Below are positions 1-9,632 of a DNA stretch of 64,000 nt, one piece after another. Positions within the stretch are counted from its first letter, which is position 1; the number at the start of each line of letters is the position of its first letter. The position numbers and the translations under genes were made by a program. This DNA comes from Anaeromyxobacter dehalogenans 2CP-1 (GTDB taxonomy: Bacteria > Myxococcota > Myxococcia > Myxococcales > Anaeromyxobacteraceae), in contig NC_011891.1 of NCBI RefSeq assembly GCF_000022145.1, positions 496,001-560,000 on the forward strand. Reading direction: 5' to 3'. The notes under the pieces were generated by a model that worked only from the letters and a program-made list of their open reading frames with translations, did not search any database and was not told the DNA's origin.

Positions 1-482
1 GTCGGCGTGCCCCAGCTGAAGGCCGTGTCGGTCGTGAAGGTGTTCGTCGCCACGTCGAACTGCGTCGCCGTGAAGCGCTTCTGCTTCAGCGCGGCGATCC
101 CGGCGGTGTACGGCTGGCCGTCGACCGTCACGTTGAAGGTCAGCGTGGAGTCGAACGTGCCGGCCGCGGTGCCCGCGACGCTCACGACCGTGATGTTGGA
201 GATCTGCAGCTTGGAGGTGGCCGGGTCGAGGCCGTCGGAGAAGTTGTTGTAGATGGCCTGGTGCTGCCCACCGGCGGAGCCGTGGCACACCGAGCACGAC
301 TCGGGCTTGGCGGTGGCAGTGAGGTCCTGGCCCGGCTGGCCGGGCTGACCGGGCTGGCCGGGCTGGCCATCCTGGCCGGCAGGACCCTGGGGACCGACGT
401 CGCCGTCAGAACCCTTGCACCCAGCAAGCGCGAGCACGCCGGCGAAGAACAGCGCGCCGCTGTACCGCATGACATTTTGCAT
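1..482 (-). CDS. Partial collagen-like lipoprotein c-type cytochrome (N-terminal part)
   Basis: The first 160 codons of a minus-strand gene lie here; its 3' end is outside the window. The N-terminus reads MQNVMRYSGALFFAGVLALAGC, a lipoprotein signal peptide with an LAGC lipobox, so the mature protein should be lipid-anchored in the envelope. A short collagen-like Gly-X-Y stretch (DVGPQGPAGQDGQPGQPGQ) follows, then CSVCH at about residues 62-66, a CxxCH heme c attachment motif. The layout resembles OmcA/MtrC-like multiheme cytochromes used in extracellular electron transfer, but only one heme motif is visible. GGGAG lies 9 nt before the ATG at 482. Lipobox, collagen repeat and heme motif are seen directly; the multiheme family assignment is inference. 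Confidence 0.8.
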   Translation of the reverse strand, partial: MQNVMRYSGALFFAGVLALAGCKGSDGDVGPQGPAGQDGQPGQPGQPGQPGQDLTATAKPESCSVCHGSAGGQHQAIYNNFSDGLDPATSKLQISNITVVSVAGTAAGTFDSTLTFNVTVDGQPYTAGIAALKQKRFTATQFDVATNTFTTDTAFSWGTP

Positions 483-1231
483 GGCGTGAAGCTCCCAAGC
501 GTGGATAGGGCAATATCGCCCCCGAATCCGATCGCGGCGCGAGTCTACCAAGGCGAAACGGATTGGCCAGACGATTGTCCATCTTTCAGTCGGCGATCCG
601 CGTCGCCTCCACAATCCATCGGGATTCCGTGCGCTTCGGACCTGCGGCATCGTGCCCGGGTCGGCGAGATGGGGGTGGGCGCTTTTGTCCTGGCAGCAAT
701 CTGGATGTGCGCTTCGGATGACCGCAATCAACCGTGATCGGCCGCAACGGGATGGCCGGCGGCCGGATCGCGGACCGCGTACGAGCCCTGATCTCGCGGC
801 GTTTTGGCGCGATCGTCACGGCGGGCGCCCCGCGGCGATCCGCCGCGGGCATTGCGCCGCATGCGCGCAATCGCGCGGCGCTGCGCGGGCGCGTTCCCTC
901 CCGAGCCAGGCAATCGAGGCGAAACCCGGAGTGGCCACGGCGCGGTGCGCGCCCGGCCGTGCACGCACCGGAGCGCCCGGCGTGGCGGCCGGGCGGCGGG
1001 TGGTCATGGCCCCGGCGCCGACAGGATTGCGCAGATCTCTCGCAGCCATTTCGCGCGCGCCAATCGCGACCTGACGCGGGCGGCCAATGCGTGCCGCCGC
1101 TCCGGACCGCGGCCGGCCGCCGGGGCCCCCGGGCGACGCCCTCCGCCCGCCCGCTCCCCCGCCAGCCGGGGAGGCCGGAGACGGAGGCGTCGGGCAGGCG
1201 GTCGGCTTAAGATGCCGCGCCAGAGGGCCCC
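483..1231. other. Intergenic region, no supported gene
   Basis: About 750 bases between the divergent cytochrome and histidine kinase genes. Frames here encode only Arg/Ala/Pro-rich peptides typical of non-coding high-GC DNA, so I call no gene. The part nearest the cytochrome (about 483-720) is less GC-rich and probably holds its promoter. The 12-mer GTGCGCTTCGGA occurs at 629-640 and again at 707-718, 78 bp apart in the same orientation. I could not fit a GEMM (c-di-GMP) riboswitch here. Confidence 0.5.
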
Positions 1232-2134
1232 TTGAAGCTCCGCCACGTCCTTCCGCTCATCATCGGCTTCGTCTTCGTGCCCGCCGCGCTCATGCTGACG
1301 GTGGGGATCCTGATCCTCGTCTACGGCTCGGTGGCCCGGGACTACCTGTTCGGCATCCTGATCGTGTCGCTGGTCGGCACCACCATCATCGGCAGCGCGG
1401 CCACGCTGGCGGTGCTGTTCCGCGAGGCCCGGGTCGCGAAGCTGCAGACCGACTTCGTGAACAAGGTGAGCCACGAGCTCCGCACCCCGCTCACCTCGAT
1501 CCGCATGTTCGTGGAGACGCTCCAGCTCGGCCGCCTGCAGGACCCGCAGCGGCAGCGCGAGGCGCTCGAGATCGTCGCCGAGGAGACCGCGCGGCTCTCC
1601 GGCCTCATCAACCGCCTGCTCGACTGGGCGCGGATGGAGTCCGGCCGGCGCGTCTACGAGCTCTCCCGGCAGCCCCTCGGCCCGGTGCTCGACGCCGCGC
1701 TGGCGGCGTTCGAGCCGCAGCTGCTGCACCACCCGGTGCAGCTGGAGCGGGACCTCCCGCCGCGGCTGCCCTCGGTGATGGCGGACCGCTCGGCGCTGGT
1801 CGAGGCGGTGCTGAACCTGCTCAACAACGCGTTCAAGTACACCGGGCCGGACAAGCGGATCCGGCTCTCGGCCGTGGCGAGCGGGCCCACCGTGACCATC
1901 GCGGTGACCGACAACGGGCCCGGGATCCCGCTGCGCGACCAGAAGCACGTGTTCGACAAGTTCTACCGGGCCTCCGACCCGCTCCGGCGCACGGTGGAGG
2001 GCACCGGGCTCGGCCTGGCGATGGTGAAGCACATCGTGGTCGGGCACGGCGGCAAGGTGTCGGTGGAGAGCGAGCCCGGGTGCGGCGCGACGTTCCGCAT
2101 CGCGCTGCCGGTGGCCGGAGGGGCCCATGGCTGA
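1232..2134 (+). CDS. Membrane sensor histidine kinase
   Basis: A 300-residue kinase beginning with TTG. Two hydrophobic helices lie near residues 5-32 and 38-64 with almost no periplasmic loop between them, so sensing is probably within the membrane or through a partner. The HisKA H-box VSHELRTPL puts the phospho-accepting His at 81. The catalytic domain has an N-box (LNLLNNAFKY, about 195-203), G1 box DNGPGI (227-232) and G2 box GTGLGL (257-262), all intact. The last 8 nt overlap the downstream response regulator, so the two form a cognate, translationally coupled pair. The signal cannot be read from the sequence. Start choice is the main uncertainty, since no strong SD precedes the TTG. Confidence 0.92.
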   Translation: MKLRHVLPLIIGFVFVPAALMLTVGILILVYGSVARDYLFGILIVSLVGTTIIGSAATLAVLFREARVAKLQTDFVNKVSHELRTPLTSIRMFVETLQLGRLQDPQRQREALEIVAEETARLSGLINRLLDWARMESGRRVYELSRQPLGPVLDAALAAFEPQLLHHPVQLERDLPPRLPSVMADRSALVEAVLNLLNNAFKYTGPDKRIRLSAVASGPTVTIAVTDNGPGIPLRDQKHVFDKFYRASDPLRRTVEGTGLGLAMVKHIVVGHGGKVSVESEPGCGATFRIALPVAGGAHG

Positions 2135-2819
2135 GCGGATCCTGGTGATCGAGGACGACCCCTCCATCCTGCGGGGCCTGCAGCTCAACCTCGGGATGGA
2201 GGGCTACACCGTCCGGTCCGCGACGGACGGCGAGACCGGGCTGCAGCTGGCGCGCACCGAGCAGCCGGATCTCGTGGTGGTGGACGTGATGTTGCCACGC
2301 ATGGGCGGGCTGGAGGTGATCCGCGAGATCCGCAAGGAGGATCCCGAGCTCCCCATCCTCATCCTGTCGGCGAAGAACCAGGAGACCGACAAGGTGGCCG
2401 GGCTGCAGCTCGGCGCCGACGACTACCTGGGCAAGCCGTTCGGGCTCAAGGAGCTGCTGGCGCGCATCGACGCGCTGCTGCGCCGGCGCCGCGCGCGCGG
2501 CGAGGGCGTGCAGCCGAAGGCGATCCGCAGGGTGGGGGGCATCGAGCTCGATCTGGACGCGCGGCGCGCGCTGGTGGACGGCCGCGCCCTCGAGCTGACC
2601 AGCCGCGAGTTCGACCTGCTCGCGTTCTTCGTCACCCACCCGGACCGCGTCTACTCGCGCGAGCAGCTCATGGAGGCGGTGTGGGGCTCGCGCTACTTCG
2701 GCACGGCCCGCACCGTGGACAACTTCGTGGCCCGGCTCCGCGCCCACATCGGCGACGACGCCGAGCAGCCGCGCCACCTCGAGACGGTCCGCGGCATCGG
2801 CTACAGATTCAATGTTTGA
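2127..2819 (+). CDS. OmpR/PhoB-family response regulator
   Basis: A 230-residue two-component regulator. The receiver domain (1-120) has the acidic pocket E9-D10-D11, phospho-acceptor D53 in VVVDVMLP, S81 and K103 in LGKPF. A winged-helix domain of the OmpR/PhoB type occupies about 135-230, with the usual LTSREFDLLAF and RTVDNFVARLR segments and the ending GIGYRFNV. It overlaps the upstream histidine kinase by 8 nt, which should be its partner. Phosphorylation is expected to control DNA binding. The stop is only 12 bp from the convergent selA stop, leaving little room for a terminator. Confidence 0.95.
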   Translation: MAERILVIEDDPSILRGLQLNLGMEGYTVRSATDGETGLQLARTEQPDLVVVDVMLPRMGGLEVIREIRKEDPELPILILSAKNQETDKVAGLQLGADDYLGKPFGLKELLARIDALLRRRRARGEGVQPKAIRRVGGIELDLDARRALVDGRALELTSREFDLLAFFVTHPDRVYSREQLMEAVWGSRYFGTARTVDNFVARLRAHIGDDAEQPRHLETVRGIGYRFNV

Positions 2820-2831
2820 GGGCAGCCGGCT

Positions 2832-4307
2832 TCAGACGGCCAGCGCGGCCCGCACCGCCGCGACCAGGGCCTCGTCCTCGGCCGGCAGCACGGTCCGCGG
2901 GTCGAGCACCACGCGATCCTCCTCGATGCGGCCGACCACCGGCGGCTCCCCGCGGCGCAGCCGGGCGGCGAGCGCGTCCGGCGGGCCGGGGAGGGCGAGG
3001 ACGGAGGTGGGGAGGGTGACCTCGGGCAGCGAGCCGCCGCCCACCGCGGAGCGGCTCGGGCGCACCGCGCAGCCGGCGCCGGCGGCGCCCAGCACCGCGA
3101 GCCAGCCGCGCGCCCGCGCCTCGAGCGCCTCCGGCGCCGCCGCGATGGCGCGCCACACCGGCACCTTCTCGAGCGCCTCGCCGCGCTCGTAGTGCGCGAG
3201 CGTGGCCGAGAGCGCCGCGAGCGTCACCTTGTCCACCCGGAGCGCGCGCATGAGCGGGTGGCGCTTCACGCGCGCGATCGCCTCGCGCGTGCCGCACAGG
3301 ATCCCGGACTGCGGGCCGCCCAGGAGCTTGTCGCCGGAGAAGCACACCAGGTCCGCGCCGGCGCGGATCCGCTCCTGCACGGTGGGCTCGATCCCCAGGC
3401 CGAACGGCGCCGTCTCGAGGAGCGTGCCCGAGCCCAGGTCGTCCACCACCCACAGCGCGCGACGGCGGCCCAGGTCCACCAGCTCCTCGAGCGGCGTGTC
3501 GTGGACGAACCCGGACAGCCGGAAGTTGGACCGGTGCACCGCCAGCAGGATGCGCGTGCGCGGGCCGACCGCCGCCTCGTGATCGCGCAGGTAGGTGCGG
3601 TTCGTGGTCCCGACCTCGACGAGCGCGGCCCCGGAGCGGCGCAGCACGTCCGGGATGCGGAAGCCGCCGCCGATCTCGACGAGCTGCCCGCGGGACACGA
3701 TCACCTCGGGGAGGCCCGGCTCCGCCTCGCCGCGGCCGGGTGCGGCCAGCGGGCGCACCCCCGCCTCCCCGCCGCCCGACCGATCCGGCGGCGCGTCCAT
3801 CAGCGCGGCGAGCGCGAGCATGACCGCCGAGGCGTTGTTGTTCACCGCCACCGCCGCCTCGGCGCCGGTCAGCCGGCACAGCGGCGCCTCGGCGTGACCG
3901 TACCGGTCGCCCCGCTCGCCGGCCACCAGGTCGTACTCGAGGTTGGTGTAGCCCCGGGCCGCCCGGCCCATGGCCGCGATGGCGTCATCGGACAGCGGCG
4001 CCCGACCCAGGTTGGTGTGGATCACGACGCCGGTGGCGTTGACCACCGGCCGGAGCGACCCGCGGGCGTCCTCGCGGAGCCGGTCCAGCAGCCCTGCCTC
4101 GATCGCCTCGGGGGAGGGGCAGGGGTCCCCCGCCAGCACCGCCGCCCGGTGGCGGTCGAGCTCGGCCCGGACGGCCTCGAGGACCGCGCCGTGCCCGAGC
4201 TTCTCGACCATGCCGGCCTGATCCGCCGCCTCCACCAGCCGATCCGTCCGCGGGAGCCCTCGCAAGGCCGCGCCGGCGGGCCCGGGGGCGAATTTTGGAG
4301 TGGTCAT
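2832..4307 (-). CDS. selA: L-seryl-tRNA(Sec) selenium transferase SelA
   Basis: SelA converts Ser-tRNA(Sec) to Sec-tRNA(Sec) using selenophosphate, with PLP as cofactor. This 491-residue protein has the family's fold-type I PLP core: VVNATGVVIHTNLGRAPLS near the N-terminus, TNLEYDL, and FSGDKLLGGPQ with the PLP-binding Lys near residue 323. Length fits the family (about 460-500). I chose the ATG at 4307, which has GGAG at a good distance; an upstream in-frame TTG at 4340 would add 11 residues. It is divergent from nuoL across about 80 bp. selB lies about 12 kb away in the same orientation. No selC tRNA or selD was found here, so they must be elsewhere. Confidence 0.95.
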   Translation of the reverse strand: MTTPKFAPGPAGAALRGLPRTDRLVEAADQAGMVEKLGHGAVLEAVRAELDRHRAAVLAGDPCPSPEAIEAGLLDRLREDARGSLRPVVNATGVVIHTNLGRAPLSDDAIAAMGRAARGYTNLEYDLVAGERGDRYGHAEAPLCRLTGAEAAVAVNNNASAVMLALAALMDAPPDRSGGGEAGVRPLAAPGRGEAEPGLPEVIVSRGQLVEIGGGFRIPDVLRRSGAALVEVGTTNRTYLRDHEAAVGPRTRILLAVHRSNFRLSGFVHDTPLEELVDLGRRRALWVVDDLGSGTLLETAPFGLGIEPTVQERIRAGADLVCFSGDKLLGGPQSGILCGTREAIARVKRHPLMRALRVDKVTLAALSATLAHYERGEALEKVPVWRAIAAAPEALEARARGWLAVLGAAGAGCAVRPSRSAVGGGSLPEVTLPTSVLALPGPPDALAARLRRGEPPVVGRIEEDRVVLDPRTVLPAEDEALVAAVRAALAV

Positions 4308-4387
4308 GTCCGCATGCTCCGGGAGGTTTTCGGCCGACAAGACCCTTGCTAGAGCGGCTCTATGAAGGTAATCCTTCGCCCCACTCT

Positions 4388-6418
4388 ATGCCCTCGATCG
4401 TACCCTCTCCCGCTGCGGCAGAGTCCTATCTGTGGGCCATCATCCTGTTCCCGCTCGCGGGCGCCATCGTCAACGGTCTCACCGGCCGCAGGCTCGGTCG
4501 CGGGAACGTGACGGTGATCGCGATCGGCGTGATGGTGGGCGCGTTCCTCGTCTCGTCGGTCGCGTTCTACCACGCGCTGACGGGCACCGTGCTCCGCTTC
4601 CGCGGTGATCCCTGGATCCAGGTGACCGGCGCCGACGGGCGCACGATCATCTCGATCGGCTGGGGCCTGCTCGTGGACCGCCTGTCGGCGACGATGATCA
4701 TGGTCGTCACCGGCGTGGGCACGCTCATCCACGTCTACTCGGCGTCGTACATGTCGCACGAGGACGACGCGGGCTACGCGCGCTTCTTCACGTACCTGAA
4801 CCTGTTCGTCGCGGCGATGCTCACGCTCGTCCTCGGCGACTCGCTCATCCTCACCTTCGTCGGGTGGGAGGGCGTGGGCCTCTGCAGCTACCTGCTGATC
4901 GGGTTCTGGTACACCGACCCGGCCAAGGCGTACGCCGGCCGCAAGGCGTTCGTCACCAACCGCATCGGCGACTTCGGGTTCCTCATCGGGGTGTTCGCGC
5001 TGTTCTCGATCTTCGGGACGGTGGGCTACGCCGACCTCTCCGCGATCGCGCACGGCGTGGACCCCTCCGCGGCGATCCAGACCGGCGTGTTCGCCGGCCG
5101 CACCTACCAGGCGGCCGTCACGTTCGCGCTGATCGGCCTGTTCGTGGGCGCGTGCGGCAAGAGCGCCCAGCTGCCGCTCTACGTGTGGCTCCCCGACGCG
5201 ATGGCCGGCCCGACGCCGGTCTCCGCCCTGATCCACGCCGCCACCATGGTGACCGCCGGCGTGTACCTGGTGGCGCGCAACGCGTACCTGTTCTCGCTCG
5301 CCCCCGCCGCCATGGCCACGGTGACGCTGGTGGGCGCGCTCACCGCGCTGTTCGCGGCGCTGATCGCGTTCGTCCAGACCGACATCAAGAAGGTCCTCGC
5401 CTACTCCACGGTGAGCCAGCTCGGCTTCATGTTCATCGGCGTCGGCGTCGGCGCCTGGTGGGCCGGCGTGCTGCACCTCGTCACCCACGCGTTCTTCAAG
5501 GCATGCCTGTTCCTCGGTGCCGGCTCGGTCATGCACGGCATGAACGAGGACACCGACATCCGGAACATGGGCGGCCTGGCGAAGAAGATGCCGCACACCG
5601 CGGCGACGTTCGGCATCGCCACCCTGGCCATCACCGGCTTCGTGCCGCTGTCCGGCTTCTTCTCGAAGGACGCCATCCTCGGGAACGCGCTGTTCAGCCA
5701 CAACCCGGCCTGGCACCAGGTCGGCCAGATCGCGTACGTGCTCGGCTCGCTCGCCGCGCTCGGCACCGCGTTCTACATGTCGCGCCTGTTCTTCCTGACC
5801 TTCACCGGCAAGCCGCGCACCGCGGCGGCCGCGCACGCGCACGAGTCCTCGCCGGTCATGTACGTGCCGCTGTGGGTGCTCGCGATCCTCTCGATCGTGG
5901 CGCTGCTGCTCGGCCTCCCCGGCCACGGCCCGCTCGCCGAGGTGTTCGCGCGCTACACCGAGCCGGTGTTCGCCGCCGGCACCGAGCGGCTCCACGAGGT
6001 CGGCCACCTGCACGCCGGCGCGCACCCGGCCTGGCCGTTCGCGGTGGCCTGGGGCCTCGCGGCGGTGGGCACGCTCGTCGCGTTCCTCATGTACGCGGGC
6101 GCGCTCCGCTCCGCCCCGGCCGCCCTGGCCCGCACGTTCCCGCGCCTGTACCAGCTCGCGGTGGACAAGTTCCGGGTGGACGAGCTGTACCAGATGGTCG
6201 TCATCGAGCCGCTCAAGACCGCCGCCTACCTGCTCTGGCGCATCGTGGACGTGTTCGCCATCGACGGCCTGGTGGTGAACGGCGTGGCGCGGCTGGTGGG
6301 CTACGCGGGGGCGGTGCTCCGGCTGGCCCAGAACGGCGACGTGCAGCGCTACGCCGCGATCATGGTGGTCGCCGCCGCCGTCATCCTCTGGACCGTGGTC
6401 GGCGCAGGAGGGCGCTAG
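4388..6418 (+). CDS. nuoL: NADH-quinone oxidoreductase subunit L
   Basis: The largest antiporter-like membrane subunit of respiratory complex I, involved in proton pumping. The 676-residue product is built of many transmembrane helices and contains the family core around residues 257-295 (LPLYVWLPDAMAGPTPVSAL then IHAATMVTAGVYLV), with the conserved Lys/His relay region following (DIKKVLAYSTVSQLG). The C-terminal extension (about 560-676) includes the lateral-helix region expected of NuoL. The ATG at 4388 is preferred because translation from 4295 would add an unrelated, non-hydrophobic leader. nuoM follows after 3 nt, then nuoN, so the three form an operon; the remaining nuo genes are not in the window. 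Confidence 0.96.
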   Translation: MPSIVPSPAAAESYLWAIILFPLAGAIVNGLTGRRLGRGNVTVIAIGVMVGAFLVSSVAFYHALTGTVLRFRGDPWIQVTGADGRTIISIGWGLLVDRLSATMIMVVTGVGTLIHVYSASYMSHEDDAGYARFFTYLNLFVAAMLTLVLGDSLILTFVGWEGVGLCSYLLIGFWYTDPAKAYAGRKAFVTNRIGDFGFLIGVFALFSIFGTVGYADLSAIAHGVDPSAAIQTGVFAGRTYQAAVTFALIGLFVGACGKSAQLPLYVWLPDAMAGPTPVSALIHAATMVTAGVYLVARNAYLFSLAPAAMATVTLVGALTALFAALIAFVQTDIKKVLAYSTVSQLGFMFIGVGVGAWWAGVLHLVTHAFFKACLFLGAGSVMHGMNEDTDIRNMGGLAKKMPHTAATFGIATLAITGFVPLSGFFSKDAILGNALFSHNPAWHQVGQIAYVLGSLAALGTAFYMSRLFFLTFTGKPRTAAAAHAHESSPVMYVPLWVLAILSIVALLLGLPGHGPLAEVFARYTEPVFAAGTERLHEVGHLHAGAHPAWPFAVAWGLAAVGTLVAFLMYAGALRSAPAALARTFPRLYQLAVDKFRVDELYQMVVIEPLKTAAYLLWRIVDVFAIDGLVVNGVARLVGYAGAVLRLAQNGDVQRYAAIMVVAAAVILWTVVGAGGR

Positions 6419-6421
6419 CTC

Positions 6422-8050
6422 GTGAACCTGCTCACCGTCGTCACCTTCCTCCCGCTCCTGGGCGCGCTCGCGATGGTGCTCGTCCCGCGGGACGAGCCGT
6501 CGCAGCACCGGGCGCTGGCGCTGGTCGCCTCGCTCGTCACCTTCGCGCTGTCGCTGGGGCTCTGGTTCGGGTTCGACGCGAGCCCGGGCGCGCCCGAGTT
6601 CCAGTTCGAGCTCATGGTCCCGTGGATGCCCACCATCGGCATCGGGTTCCACGTCGGCATCGACGGCGTCGCGCTGCTCCTGTTCATGCTCACCACCGTG
6701 CTGATGCCGGTGGTGGTGCTCTCCGCCTGGAAGGCGGTGGGCGACCGCGTGAAGGAGTTCATGATCGCGCTGCTGGTGCTCGAGAGCGCCATGCTCGGCA
6801 CGTTCATCGCGCTCGACCTGGTGCTCTTCTACGTGTTCTGGGAGGCGATGCTCATCCCGATGTACCTGCTCATCGGGATCTGGGGCTCGCAGAACCGCCT
6901 CTACGCGACCGTGAAGTTCTTCGTGTACACGTTCGCGGCCAGCGTGCTGATGCTGCTCGCCATCCTGTACGTGTACTTCCACGACGGCGGCACGTTCGAC
7001 TACGTCGAGGCCCGGCGCGCGCTGGCGGTGACGCCCGGCGCCGCGAGCTGGCTGTTCCTCGCGTTCGCGCTGGCGTTCGCGGTCAAGGTGCCGATGTTCC
7101 CGTTGCACACCTGGCTGCCGGACGCGCACACCGAGGCGCCCACCGCCGGCTCGGTGATCCTGGCCGGCGTGCTCCTGAAGATGGGCACGTTCGGCTTCTT
7201 CCGCTACGCGCTGCCGCTCTTCCCGGAGGCGGCGCTGCAGCACCGCAACCTGGTCGCGGTGCTGGCGGTCATCGGGATCATCTACGGCGCGCTCATGTCG
7301 CTCGTGCAGACCGACATGAAGCGGCTGGTGGCCTACTCCTCGGTCTCGCACCTCGGCTTCGTGATGCTGGGCCTGATGGCCCTCTCCGCCGAGGGGATGA
7401 CCGGGTCGGTCTACCAGATGCTGAACCACGGCGTGTCCACCGGCGCGCTGTTCCTCCTCGTCGGCATGCTCTACGAGCGGCGCCACACCCGCCTCATCTC
7501 CGAGTACGGCGGCATCGCCAAGCGCGTGCCGGTGATCGCGGCGGCGTTCGTGATCGTGACGCTCTCCTCGATCGGCCTCCCCGGCACCAACGGGTTCGTG
7601 GGCGAGTTCCTGATCCTGTCCGGCACCTGGCTCTCGCGCCTGGGCGGGTCGGCGGTGTTCGCCACGGTCGCGGCGCTGGGCGTCATCCTGGGCGCGGTCT
7701 ACATGCTGCTGCTGGTGGAGAAGGTCTTCTTCGGGCCGAACCAGAACCCGCAGAACCACCGCCTCCCGGACCTCTCCGTCCGCGAGGGCTTCGTGCTCGC
7801 CCCGATGATCGCGCTGATCGTGGTGATGGGCCTGCTGCCCGGACCGTTCCTGGCGCCGGCCAAGCCGGCGGTGGACCGCCTCATCCAGCGCTTCCAGGTG
7901 GCCGAGGCGCGCCTCGGCAAGGGCCCGCAGGTCGGCACCGCGGTCCCGGCGGTGATGGTGCGCGCGCCCGCGCCGGCCCCGGCGGCGGAGCCCGCCCCGC
8001 TGCCCGCGCCGGCGCCGGTCCCGCTCCAGCAGCCCGGAGGGAATTACTGA
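6422..8050 (+). CDS. nuoM: NADH-quinone oxidoreductase subunit M
   Basis: Second antiporter-like subunit of complex I, in the cytoplasmic membrane. Translation starts at GTG 6422, three nt after nuoL stops. The 542-residue product has about 14 hydrophobic segments. The family signature [20 protein letters not shown] sits near residue 220, and the charged-helix motif [15 protein letters not shown] near 300. The last 40 or so residues are an unusual Ala/Pro-rich tail ([20 protein letters not shown]), longer than in typical NuoM and probably a flexible cytoplasmic or periplasmic extension. nuoN starts one nt after the stop codon, so expression is surely coupled. Confidence 0.96.
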
Positions 8051-8051
8051 C

Positions 8052-9527
8052 ATGAGCGGCTTCCCGACCCAGGACTTCGTCGCGCTGGTCCCGGTGGCGA
8101 TCCTCACGATGGGGGCGCTGGTCCTGCTGATGACCGAGGTGTTCCTCACCTCGGGCCGGCGGGCCTACCAGGCCTACCTGACCATGGTGTTCGCGGCCGC
8201 CGCCGCGGGATACGCCGCCTGGATGCCGGTGCCCGGCAACGTGTTCGGGCGCCAGGCGGTGGTGGACAGCTTCTCGGCCTTCGTCACGGTGGTGCTCTGC
8301 GCCGGCCTGGCGCTTTCCGCCCTGGTGGGCCAGAGCTGGCTGAACGCCCGCAACTCCGAGCGCGGCGAGTTCTACGCGCTGGCGCTGTTCGGCACCGCCG
8401 GCATGGTGCTGCTGGGCATGGCCACCGACCTCCTCATCGCGTTCATCGCGGTCGAGGTGATGAGCCTCTCCACCTACTGCCTCGCCGCCTTCCTGCGGCG
8501 CGGCAAGAAGCCCGCCGAGGCGGCGTTCAAGTACGTGGTGCTCGGCTCGATCTCGTCGGCGCTGCTGCTCTACGGGTCGGCGCTGCTCTACGGCGCGTCG
8601 GGCTCGACGCTGTTCTCGGTGCTGCCGCGCGGCCAGGGCTCGGCGCTGTACCTCGCCGGCATCGCGCTGGTGGCCGGCGGCGTCGCCTTCAAGATCGCCG
8701 CGGTCCCGTTCCACGCCTGGACCCCGGACGTCTACGAGGGCGCGCCCACCCCGGTGACCGCGTTCATGGCCGCGGGCGTGAAGACCGCCGCGTTCGCGGT
8801 GCTGGTCCGCCTGTTCCTGGCCACCGAGAGCGGCTCGGCCGCCATGTCCACCTCGCTCGGCACGGTGCTCTCCGCCCTGGCCGTGCTGACGATGATCTTC
8901 GGCAACCTGCTCGCGCTGCCGCAGCGCAGCGTGAAGCGGATGCTGGCGTACTCGTCGATCGGCCACGCCGGCTACCTGCTGGTGGGCGTGGTCTCCGCGG
9001 TGGTGGCGGGCGCGCGCGACAAGGCGCTCGCGGGCCTGCTGTTCTACCTCGCGGCCTACACCGCCACCGTCATCGGCGCGTTCGCGGTGGTCGGGGCGCT
9101 GGAGCGGCGGACCCGGGGCGACTTCGAGCCGGCCGACGCGTGGGACCTGGACCGCTTCGCCGGCCTGGCGCGGCGCCGCCCGGCGCTCGCGTTCGCCATG
9201 GCGGTGTTCCTGTTCTCGCTCGCGGGCGTCCCGCCCACCGCCGGCTTCATCGGCAAGTTCTACATCTTCAAGGCGGCCATGGGCGCCGGGCTCTACGGCC
9301 TGGCCGTGCTGGGCGTGCTCACCAGCGTGCTCGGCGCGTACTACTACCTGCGCGTCGTCCTCTACATGTACTTCCTGCCGTCCAAGGACGAGGCCGGCGA
9401 GGTGGTGCTCTCGGCCCCGTCGCTCACCATCGCGCTCGCCGCGGCGGTGGCGGTGGTGGTCCTGCTCGGCGTCGTGGCCGACCCGATGGTCCGGCTGGCC
9501 CAGGCGGCGAGCGCCATCATCCTGTAG
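8052..9527 (+). CDS. nuoN: NADH-quinone oxidoreductase subunit N
   Basis: Third antiporter-like subunit of complex I. The 491-residue membrane protein has the NuoN/Mrp core [20 protein letters not shown] around residue 212 and the following [13 protein letters not shown] helix, then [18 protein letters not shown] near 295. Its ATG begins one nt after the nuoM stop, completing the nuoLMN cluster. A GC-rich inverted repeat sits 23 nt past the stop and may end the transcript. Together L, M and N form the distal proton-pumping half of the membrane arm; having them apart from a full nuoA-K set implies a second nuo locus elsewhere. Confidence 0.96.
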
Positions 9528-9550
9528 CGGCGGCGCACGCCTCACCTCAC

Positions 9551-9582
9551 GCGCGGCGGCCGGGGCGACCGGGCCGCCGCGC
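9551..9582. terminator. GC-rich inverted repeat between convergent nuoN and receiver gene
   Basis: Arms GCGCGGCGGCC (9551-9561) and GGCCGCCGCGC (9572-9582) form an 11-bp perfect stem around a 10-nt loop, between the nuoN stop and the convergent minus-strand receiver gene. No T-run follows on either side, so it may be a weak bidirectional terminator or an mRNA-end stabilising hairpin. Confidence 0.5.
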
Positions 9583-9632
9583 CGTCGTCTCCGGGCGGCG
9601 CGCCGCGGGGGCGGAGGGGTGGGTGGGCCGGG

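Noticed and set aside
483-720. GEMM (c-di-GMP) riboswitch upstream of the cytochrome gene
   Set aside because: I searched for the conserved core and tetraloop-receptor parts and could not fit them.
4349-8149. A 1,266-codon antisense frame across nuoL and nuoM
   Set aside because: It is rich in His/Arg/Glu/Asp with no domain, and is the mirror of real NuoL and NuoM codons in high-GC DNA.
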